Of a stretch of DNA of 7,278 nt, positions 1 through 5,731 are shown piece by piece. The stretch is from an uncultured Clostridium sp. (GTDB lineage: Bacteria > Bacillota_A > Clostridia > TANB77 > CAG-508), in assembly GCA_905200315.1 (NCBI GenBank), contig CAJKKA010000080.1:1-7278 (forward strand), given 5' to 3'. The notes under the pieces were generated by a model, which saw nothing but the letters and a program-made list of their open reading frames with translations, did not search any database and was not told the DNA's origin. Both the position numbers and the translations under genes were made by a program. Each line of letters opens with the position of its first letter. Positions within the stretch are counted from its first letter, which is position 1.

Positions 1-2
1 TA

Positions 3-519
3 ATACTAGATGGAATAGATGACTGGGTAAAAATGGGATATTTTTATAAAGAAAACATGACAATAGAAATTTGTGCTAAACCTTTAGATGTATCAGTTGC
101 AAAGAACCAGTTTTATATAGCAAATGTCCAAAATGGTGGAATTGGAATAAAAAAGATTCCAAATGGAAGTAATAATGGGCAGATATATACATCACAATAT
201 GATTTTATATCAAATAAAAAGGATATAAAATTGAATCAAATATATTCAATGTCAACAGGTATTAGTAATGAAAGGATATATTTTAATGAAAATGATAATT
301 ATGTTGAATCGGCTAATAGTAAAAATCTTCGGAAAGCCTGAATCAAATACAATATTTGCGATAGGAACAAATCCAGATGGAAAAGCAGAAGGAGTAACTT
401 CTGGAGATGACAGAACTAATATGGAAGTATATTCAGTAAGAATATATGATAGATGTTTAACCAAAGAAGAAGTAGAACAGAATTACGAAAACGATAAGAA
501 AAGATTTAACATACAAGAA
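3..519 (+). repeat. LamG tandem repeat, copy 1 (core)
   Basis: This is the first copy of a diverged tandem domain repeat, running from ILDGIDDW to RFNIQE. The start of its domain is cut off by the window edge. It matches 706-1222 with no gaps apart from one extra base here (within about 300-327, most simply the A5 run at 321-325) and one extra base in copy 2. The best-conserved block is 427-461, which differs at a single base from 1130-1164. Confidence 0.85.
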
Positions 520-705
520 ATACCCGAAATAAAAACACCAGATTATGTAACAGATGGGCTTGTGAGTTTATTAGATGCGGAAAAGAATACGAAATATGGA
601 CATAGTAAAAGAACATCAATATGGCAAAACTTAGCAGGAACAACAAATGCAAGTTTAAAAAACGTAAATAATACATTAGCAAGCGGATGGACGAAAAATT
701 CATTA

Positions 706-1222
706 ATATTAGATGGAATAGATGATTGGGTAGAGGTTGGCTATTACCATAATAATTATATGACAATTGAAATTGTTGCAGAACCATTAACTATAGTTAA
801 TGATAAAAATCAATACTATTTAGCTAATATCGAAAGCGGAGGAATTGAAATATGGAGGTATAAGAACAACATAAATATGCGGTTCAGCATATTTATCTGG
901 ATATCAATATGTAAGTAGTAATAAAGTGACAGAAATCAATAAAATATATTCTATGTCAACAGGTTTTAATGGTGAAGAATTATATTTTAGAGAAAATGAT
1001 ATAAAAAATACTGCAAATTATACTGGAAGTATAGGAAATCCAAAATATTCAACAGTATTTGCTTTAGGAGTAAATCCATATGGACAAAGTGATGGTACAG
1101 GAGGTTCAGAAGCAAGATTTAATATGAAAGTATATTCAGTAAGAATATATAATAGATGTTTAACAGAAGATGAAATAAAACATAATTATGAAATAGATAA
1201 AGCAAGATTTGGAATAACTGAA
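706..1222 (+). repeat. LamG tandem repeat, copy 2 (core)
   Basis: This is the second copy, offset from copy 1 by 702 nt once the two single-base insertions are discounted. The full domain starts further upstream, near 547 (TDGLVSLLDAE), a part that copy 1 lacks only because the window begins there. Copy 2 has an extra base near 873-881, where copy 1 is in frame. It is in frame around IYSMSTG to FALG, where copy 1 is broken. Confidence 0.85.
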
Positions 1223-1233
1223 TAAGATATAGA

Positions 1234-1259
1234 GGGCGACCAGTGGTCGTCTTTTTTTT
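1234..1259 (+). terminator. Intrinsic terminator of the LamG gene
   Basis: An 8-bp stem pairs GGGCGACC (1234-1241) with GGTCGTCT (1245-1252), including two G-U pairs, around a 3-nt loop. The T-run is at 1252-1259. It begins 8 nt after the TAA of the LamG gene and separates that gene from rnpB. Confidence 0.9.
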
Positions 1260-1273
1260 ATTACTTATAATAA

Positions 1274-1302
1274 TTGACAAATAACATAAATTTATGTAAA
1301 AT
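1274..1302 (+). promoter_or_regulatory. Sigma-70/SigA-type promoter of rnpB
   Basis: A perfect -35 TTGACA (1274-1279) is followed by a 17-nt spacer and a -10 TAAAAT (1297-1302). The expected start point, about 6-8 nt downstream (near 1308-1311), coincides with the first base of the rnpB P1 helix. That fit makes the assignment strong. Confidence 0.88.
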
Positions 1303-1308
1303 AGAAAA

Positions 1309-1653
1309 AGAGTAAATTGGATGGTCGCGTATAGCAAGGTCGCAAGGCAGCGTACGAGGAAAGTCCGGGCTCCATAGAGCAATGATGCTGGATAACGTCC
1401 AGTAAGGGTGACCTTAAGGAAAGTGCAACAGAAAATAACCGCCTATTTTATAGGTAAGGGTGAAAAGGTGAGGTAAGAGCTTACCGCTTGTATGGTGACA
1501 TACAAGGTCAATGTAAACCCCATCTGGAGCAACACCTAAAAAGAGGGTTAAGACTGCTCGTCGTCCTCTAAATTGGTGGCTTTGAGACATATGGTAACAT
1601 ATGTAATAGATAAATGACTGTCCTAGACAGAACCCGGCTTACAGATTTACTCT
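1309..1653 (+). ncRNA. rnpB: RNase P RNA component, bacterial type A
   Basis: This is the catalytic RNA of RNase P, which removes the 5' leader of precursor tRNAs together with the protein RnpA. The ends pair as P1 (AGAGTAAAT at 1309-1317 with ATTTACTCT at 1645-1653). The universal blocks that form P4 are present: GAGGAAAGTCCGGGCTCC at 1356-1373 and AGACAGAACCCGGCTTA at 1625-1641. AGTGCAACAGAAA...ACCGCC and GGTAAGGGTGAAAAGGTGAGGTAAGAG also match bacterial RNase P RNA. Two hairpins capped by GNRA loops, GTGA at 1495-1498 and GTAA at 1594-1597, sit where L14 and L18 are expected. Those loops dock into P8 in type A molecules. A GGTTA sequence at 1546-1550, inside a hairpin closed by AGAG/CTCT, is a plausible tRNA 3'-CCA contact in L15. 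About 345 nt is a normal size. The molecule appears complete, with its own promoter and terminator. Confidence 0.97.
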
Positions 1654-1670
1654 ATTTTTATAAAATTAAA

Positions 1671-1697
1671 AGGACCAAAAAAATTGGTCCTTTTTTT
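1671..1697 (+). terminator. Intrinsic terminator of rnpB
   Basis: A perfect 8-bp stem pairs AGGACCAA (1671-1678) with TTGGTCCT (1684-1691) around an A5 loop, followed by seven T (1691-1697). It lies 17 nt past the rnpB P1 helix. Confidence 0.93.
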
Positions 1698-1750
1698 GGT
1701 AATATGAAGAAATCTTATTTTCCACCAATATAGAAGTATAACTTTGTCCG

Positions 1751-1782
1751 AAAGCAATACTTTTGGTATTGCTTTTTCTTTT
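1751..1782 (+). terminator. Second terminator-like hairpin in the rnpB-operon spacer
   Basis: A perfect 10-bp stem pairs AAAGCAATAC (1751-1760) with GTATTGCTTT (1766-1775) around TTTTG, followed by TTTTTCTTTT (1773-1782). It looks like a + strand intrinsic terminator, but no gene lies between it and the rnpB terminator. It may be a back-up terminator, or a leftover from a lost gene. The opposite strand has no T-run after the stem, so termination of minus-strand transcripts is less likely. Confidence 0.65.
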
Positions 1783-1869
1783 AATTTTTTAACATTTTTA
1801 TTGATGTTACTAATGTTGCAAGTTTTTCTATTTCTACACTTTGTATTATGTTTGTATGCAAATATTTTA

Positions 1870-1898
1870 TTGTATTATAAAAACATATATGATATAAT
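1870..1898 (+). promoter_or_regulatory. Promoter of the flavoenzyme-to-polA gene run
   Basis: TTGTAT (1870-1875), a 17-nt spacer and a perfect TATAAT (1893-1898) form the promoter, with a TG one base upstream of the -10 (1890-1891) as in extended -10 promoters. The predicted start near 1904-1906 would give a leader of about 30 nt before the ATG at 1936. It is the only clear promoter I see for the five downstream genes. Confidence 0.7.
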
Positions 1899-1935
1899 TT
1901 CTAAAGTTTTAAAATATATAGAAAGAAGAATGTAA

Positions 1936-3483
1936 ATGAAGAAAATAGTAATTATAGGTGCAGGACCTGCAGGCCTTACTGCTGCATATGAATTATTAAA
2001 AAATAAGGAAGATTATAAGGTTACAATTCTAGAAGAATCAAATGAAATAGGTGGAATTTCTAGAACAGTTAAATATAATGGAAATAGAATGGATATAGGT
2101 GGACACAGATTCTTTTCAAAAGATGAAAGAATAATGAATTTATGGAAAGAAATTATGCCTATTCAAGGGAAACCATCTTTTGATGATGAAATATTAGAAA
2201 GAGAAAAGCCATTAGAAAATAGTGGACCTAATCCAGAAGTTGATGATGAAGTAATGCTTGTTAGAACAAGAGTGTCTAGAATTTATTATTTAAAAAAATT
2301 TTTTGACTATCCTATTAGTATGAAATTCCAAACCTTTAAAAACATGGGATTTATAAGAACAATAAAAGCAGGTTTTAGTTACTTAAAATCAACAATAATA
2401 AAAAGAGAAGAAAAATCATTAGAGGACTTTTATATAAATAGGTTTGGAAAAGTATTATATAGTATGTTTTTCGAAAAATACACAGAAAAATTATGGGGAA
2501 GACATCCAAGTGAAATATCATCAGACTGGGGTGCTCAAAGAGTAAAAGGACTTTCTATAAAAACTATTATAAAAGATATGTTATCTAAAATATTTAAAAT
2601 AAAGAATAATAAAAATACAGAAACATCATTAATAGAACAATTTTGGTATCCTAAATATGGACCAGGCCAATTATGGGAAACACTTGCAAAAAAAGATACT
2701 GAAAATGGTGCAAAAATATTAAAAGGTTGTAAAGTAGAAAAAATAAATGTAGAAAACGGAAAAGTACATTCTATAACCTATATAAAAGACGGAAAACAAG
2801 AAGAAATAATAGGAGACGTATTTATATCTTCAATGCCTTTAAAAGATTTAGTTTTAGGAATAAATAATACACCAAAAGAAATTAGTAAAATAGCAGAGGG
2901 ATTACCATACAGAGATTTTATAACAGTAGGACTATACTTAAATAAGTTAAAATTAGAAAATAAAACAAATATAAAAACACTTGGAAACATAGTACCAGAT
3001 TGTTGGATTTATGTTCAAGAGGCAGATGTAAAAATAGGAAGAATACAAATATTTAATAACTGGTCACCATATTTAGTAAAAGATGCAGAAAACAAAGTAT
3101 GGATAGGACTTGAATACTTCTGCACAGAAAATGATGAATATTGGAATATGAGTAAAGAAGAATTTGTAGAATTTGCTATTTCAGAACTTGTAAAAATGAA
3201 CATAATCGATAAAGAAGATGTATTAGACTCACACGTAGAAAAGGTAAAAAAAGCATATCCAGCATATTTTGATACATATGAACACATAGATAAAATAATA
3301 AACTATGTAGATTCCTTTGGAAACCTATATTGTATAGGAAGAAATGGTCAACATAGATACAATAATATGGACCATTCAATGCTTACAGCAATAGAAGCGG
3401 TAAATAATATAAAAAATAATGTAGAAGACAAACACAATGTATGGAATGTAAATACAGAAAAATCATATCACGAAAAGAAATAG
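1936..3483 (+). CDS. NAD(P)/FAD-dependent oxidoreductase, UDP-galactopyranose mutase-like
   Basis: This is a soluble flavoprotein of 515 aa. The N-terminus is a Rossmann FAD-binding fold with GAGPAG at residues 8-13, an acidic strand end (E33-E34) for the adenosine ribose, and GG at 39-40 as in UDP-galactopyranose mutases and protoporphyrinogen oxidase-like amine oxidases. GGHRFFSK (55-62) and the C-terminal [14 protein letters not shown] (468-481) mark a bacterial subfamily that is usually annotated only as a FAD-dependent oxidoreductase. It is longer than a classical Glf mutase (about 370-390 aa), with an acidic insertion around residues 80-105. A substrate cannot be read from the sequence. 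A role in converting a nucleotide- or lipid-linked sugar would fit the GT-C glycosyltransferase downstream, but that is inference. The ATG follows a purine-rich, weak ribosome site (AGAAAGAAG, 1920-1928). Fifteen nt separate its TAG from the next gene, which suggests co-transcription. Confidence 0.92.
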   Translation: MKKIVIIGAGPAGLTAAYELLKNKEDYKVTILEESNEIGGISRTVKYNGNRMDIGGHRFFSKDERIMNLWKEIMPIQGKPSFDDEILEREKPLENSGPNPEVDDEVMLVRTRVSRIYYLKKFFDYPISMKFQTFKNMGFIRTIKAGFSYLKSTIIKREEKSLEDFYINRFGKVLYSMFFEKYTEKLWGRHPSEISSDWGAQRVKGLSIKTIIKDMLSKIFKIKNNKNTETSLIEQFWYPKYGPGQLWETLAKKDTENGAKILKGCKVEKINVENGKVHSITYIKDGKQEEIIGDVFISSMPLKDLVLGINNTPKEISKIAEGLPYRDFITVGLYLNKLKLENKTNIKTLGNIVPDCWIYVQEADVKIGRIQIFNNWSPYLVKDAENKVWIGLEYFCTENDEYWNMSKEEFVEFAISELVKMNIIDKEDVLDSHVEKVKKAYPAYFDTYEHIDKIINYVDSFGNLYCIGRNGQHRYNNMDHSMLTAIEAVNNIKNNVEDKHNVWNVNTEKSYHEKK

Positions 3484-3498
3484 AAGGGAGAAATAAAT

Positions 3499-3951
3499 AT
3501 GCAAATAATTTATCATGGAAGTTATTGTAAAGTAGAAAAACCAAAAATTATGGATGGAAAATTTACTAGAGATTTTGGAAAAGGATTTTATTGCACAATA
3601 TTATCAGAACAAGCAGAGAAGTGGGCTAAAAAATATGATACACCTGTTATAAATATGTATGAATATAATGAAAATACCAAATTAAAAATTAAAGACTTTA
3701 CAGTGATGACAGAAGAATGGTTAGATTTTATAATAAACTGTAGAAGTGGAAAGCAACACAATTATGATATTGTAGTTGGTGCAATGGCAGATGACCAAGT
3801 ATACAATTATGTTAATGATTTAATAAATGAAACTATTACAAGAGAAGCCTTTTGGGAACTTGCAAAATTTAGACATCCAACACATCAAATTGCATTTTGT
3901 ACAGATGAAGCATTAAAATGTATTAAATTTGTAGGAACAAAGGAGATATAA
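3499..3951 (+). CDS. DUF3990 family protein, predicted ADP-ribosyltransferase-like
   Basis: This is a 150-aa soluble protein that I recognise as DUF3990. Visible family motifs are YHGS (5-8), RDFGKGFYCT (24-33), QAEKWA (38-43), EWLDFI (73-78), DIVVGAMADDQVY (90-102) and HQIAFCTDEAL (129-139). The spacing of H6, of the glycine-rich FGKGFY around Y31, and of Q130 resembles the His-Tyr-Glu/Gln arrangement of ADP-ribosyltransferases (HG...FGKGIYF in PARP-like folds). A NAD+-dependent transferase or toxin-like activity is therefore predicted, not shown. DUF3990 genes often lie beside DUF3791 genes, as here, which is compatible with a toxin-antitoxin-type pair. The start has a good ribosome site (AAGGGAG, 3484-3490). 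The TAA is 2 nt before the next ATG. There is no signal peptide or membrane segment, so it should act in the cytoplasm. The target is unknown. Confidence 0.9.
   Translation: MQIIYHGSYCKVEKPKIMDGKFTRDFGKGFYCTILSEQAEKWAKKYDTPVINMYEYNENTKLKIKDFTVMTEEWLDFIINCRSGKQHNYDIVVGAMADDQVYNYVNDLINETITREAFWELAKFRHPTHQIAFCTDEALKCIKFVGTKEI
3941..3945 (+). promoter_or_regulatory. Ribosome binding site of the DUF3791-type gene, inside the DUF3990 gene
   Basis: AGGAG lies within the last codons of the DUF3990 gene, 8 nt before the ATG at 3954. It fixes that start and, with only 2 nt between stop and start, implies translational coupling of the pair. Confidence 0.8.
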
Positions 3952-3953
3952 AA

Positions 3954-4400
3954 ATGGGGGAATCACAAAAAGATAATGATTTATTTTTTGTATGTAGTTT
4001 AATTGAATATATTTCTAGAAAAACTAAGAATACTAAAAAATACATAGTAGAAAAATTGGGAAAAGAAGCTATAAAGAAAATATATGATTTAGCAGAAGTG
4101 TATCACTGCGAAAATATGGAAAAAGTTTCAGAAGAATTAATACAAAAATATAACATACCAAATGGTACTTATGACATATTAACAGAATGTAAATATAAAA
4201 CTCCAACAATATGGGAGTTAGGAAGAATATATCAAAGATTAATAATAATGGTAAATAATAATGAAGAAGAATATATAGATACATTATTAGAAGTTTTATC
4301 TTCATGGATAATTGAAAAAATAGACAATTATAATAGTAGTATGTATTATGAAAATCCAATTTATATATATGAATGCTATAAACAAAATAAAATAATATAA
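3954..4400 (+). CDS. DUF3791-type protein with C-terminal extension, partner of the DUF3990 protein
   Basis: This is a 148-aa soluble protein. Residues 8-74 (NDLFFVCSLIEYISRKTKN...YDLAEVYHCENMEKVSEELI) resemble the small helical DUF3791 domain, whose members are commonly about 70 aa and encoded next to DUF3990. Residues 83-140 form an additional helical part (PTIWELGRIYQRLI at 84-97, SSWIIEKIDNYN at 116-127, YYENPIYIYECY at 131-142) that I cannot assign to a named family. The gene sits 2 nt after DUF3990 and its ribosome site lies inside it, so the two products are probably made together. An antitoxin or partner role is inferred from that coupling and from the family pairing. No catalytic motif is visible. 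An alternative is an accessory protein that delivers substrate to the transferase. Confidence 0.85.
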   Translation: MGESQKDNDLFFVCSLIEYISRKTKNTKKYIVEKLGKEAIKKIYDLAEVYHCENMEKVSEELIQKYNIPNGTYDILTECKYKTPTIWELGRIYQRLIIMVNNNEEEYIDTLLEVLSSWIIEKIDNYNSSMYYENPIYIYECYKQNKII

Positions 4401-4412
4401 AGTGGTGAAAAA

Positions 4413-5714
4413 ATGAAGATAAAAAACAAATATAAAATATTAATTTATATAATAATTGGACTAGCCTTAGCCATTAGACTAGCATATATAATAAAAATGC
4501 CATATACAGAAAAGCAACACGATGTAGAACCAAATGGAAATGGTCTAAGCTATATTTTTACGATATATGAAACAGGTCATTTGCCAGAAGATAATATAGG
4601 GCAACACTATCATCCACCACTACATCAAATAATATGTGCAATGTTTTTAAAAATAATTAGTATATTTAATACAGATGTAAATTTTATGTGTGAAAGCTTA
4701 CAGTTTGTAACATTAATATACTCAATGGCATTAGTATTTATAATATATAAAATTTTGCAAGAATTATATATAAAAGAGAAATATAAAATATTAGCAATGA
4801 TAGTAGCTGCATTTCATCCAACACTAATTATATTATCAGGAAGCTTAAATAATGATTGTTTATGTTTAACATTAACAATATGGACAATACTTAGATTAAT
4901 AAAATGGTATAAAAATGATAATATAAAAAATACAATATTACTTGCAATTATAACAGGTTTATGTGTAATGGCAAAAACATCAGGGGCAATAGTTGCAATA
5001 CCTATAATGTATATATTTTTATTAAAATTATATAGAAAAGTAAAAAACTCCGAAAACAAAGTATTAGTAATAAAAAAATATATGTATTTATTTATATTTT
5101 TTGGATGTATTTCTTTGTCAATAGGACTATGGTATCCTATAAGAAATTATATAGAATTTGGACAACCAATATTATATGTAATGGATCCACATAATTCTGA
5201 TTTATATGTAGGAAATTACACGTTATGGCAAAGATTTTTACCGTTTTCAAACGAAATAAATCAAATGTATTGTGATCCATGGAATCAATACAATATACCA
5301 ATATTTTTGCTTAAATGTTCATTGTTTGGAGAATATAGTTGGAATACAAATGGAGCATTTGAAATTTTATATGTTGTTTCTATATTAGCAAATATATATT
5401 TAATAATTCAAACAATATATTGTATTATATCTCAAATGATGAACAAAACAAAAAGAAATAAGCAATGGAAAATAGCATTTTTACTATTATTTATATTTAA
5501 CATATTTAGCTATATAACAATGAATATAAAATTGCCATATGGTTGCACAATGGACTTTAGATACAATGCATCAACAGTGTTTACAGGAACAATGTTTGTA
5601 ATATTCGAAATGCAATCTATAAAACAAACAAAAATAATATACTATTTAATTACTACGCTAACAGTAATTATGTGTTTATCAACAGATACAATATTGTTAT
5701 TATCGCAAGTGTAA
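4413..5714 (+). CDS. Membrane GT-C glycosyltransferase, family 39/PMT-like
   Basis: This is a 433-aa polytopic membrane protein with roughly ten hydrophobic segments, starting at residues 8-28. GT-C enzymes transfer a sugar from a polyprenyl-phosphate donor to an acceptor on the outer face of the membrane. Features of the family are an acidic motif in the first external loop (QHDVE, D37 and E39), HPPLH (67-71), SGSLNND (142-148), GLCVMAKTSG (182-191) and a late DFRY (381-384), as in PMT/ArnT-like proteins. It lacks the large C-terminal soluble domain of some relatives and is near the short end for the group. Donor and acceptor are unknown; a surface polysaccharide, teichoic acid-like polymer or glycoprotein are all possible. 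The ATG lies 12 nt after the DUF3791-type gene behind a modest ribosome site (GTGGTG, 4402-4407). With the flavoenzyme upstream it may serve one glycan pathway. Confidence 0.88.
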   Translation: MKIKNKYKILIYIIIGLALAIRLAYIIKMPYTEKQHDVEPNGNGLSYIFTIYETGHLPEDNIGQHYHPPLHQIICAMFLKIISIFNTDVNFMCESLQFVTLIYSMALVFIIYKILQELYIKEKYKILAMIVAAFHPTLIILSGSLNNDCLCLTLTIWTILRLIKWYKNDNIKNTILLAIITGLCVMAKTSGAIVAIPIMYIFLLKLYRKVKNSENKVLVIKKYMYLFIFFGCISLSIGLWYPIRNYIEFGQPILYVMDPHNSDLYVGNYTLWQRFLPFSNEINQMYCDPWNQYNIPIFLLKCSLFGEYSWNTNGAFEILYVVSILANIYLIIQTIYCIISQMMNKTKRNKQWKIAFLLLFIFNIFSYITMNIKLPYGCTMDFRYNASTVFTGTMFVIFEMQSIKQTKIIYYLITTLTVIMCLSTDTILLLSQV

Positions 5715-5731
5715 AGGAAAGGAAAAGTTAA

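Larger units (their letters stand above)
1..1225 (+). pseudogene. Tandem LamG-domain protein, 5'-truncated by the window and split by two frameshifts
   Basis: This is the C-terminal part of a protein built from LamG/concanavalin A-like jelly-roll domains, a fold usually found in secreted or surface proteins that bind glycans or other ligands. The open frame enters at base 3 and reads ILDGIDDW, a typical LamG strand. It runs to a TGA at 339-341. The same domain then continues in the next frame from about 325 (GKPESNT..., RIYDRCLT) through a linker and a second domain (TDGLVSLLDAE..., ILDGIDDW again at 706) until about 880. It moves to the third frame (GSAYLSGYQ...) and ends with RIYNRCLTEDEI and a TAA at 1223-1225. 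Removing one base near 321-325 and one near 873-881 gives a continuous frame of 406 codons from base 3. RIYxRCLTxxEI near the end of each copy is typical of bacterial LamG_3-type domains. The N-terminus and any signal peptide lie outside the window. The breaks may be real decay, phase variation or assembly errors. The ligand is unknown. Confidence 0.85.

Noticed and set aside
321..326. Programmed ribosomal frameshifting at the A5 run in LamG copy 1
   Set aside because: The required shift is +1, not the -1 expected at an A-rich slippery heptamer. No stimulatory structure was seen, and a second +1 break in copy 2 lies outside any homopolymer.
926..1225. A separate 99-aa gene starting with GTG at 926
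   Set aside because: The same frame continues upstream to about 881 with residues that align to LamG copy 1, so it is the frameshifted tail of the LamG gene, not an independent start.
1704..1733. Nine-codon frame MKKSYFPPI between the two terminators, as a possible leader peptide before an attenuator hairpin
   Set aside because: It has no ribosome site, no visible promoter, no codon bias towards one amino acid, and no alternative hairpin was found.
1744..1935. 63-codon + strand open frame starting with TTG, hydrophobic
   Set aside because: It begins inside a terminator hairpin, has no ribosome site, runs across the operon promoter, and is hydrophobic only because the spacer is T-rich.
4814..5059. 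Minus-strand open frames opposite the glycosyltransferase (and similar ones opposite the flavoenzyme and polA)
   Set aside because: These are low-complexity Leu/Phe/Ile-rich shadows of A-rich coding strands, without ribosome sites or recognisable motifs.
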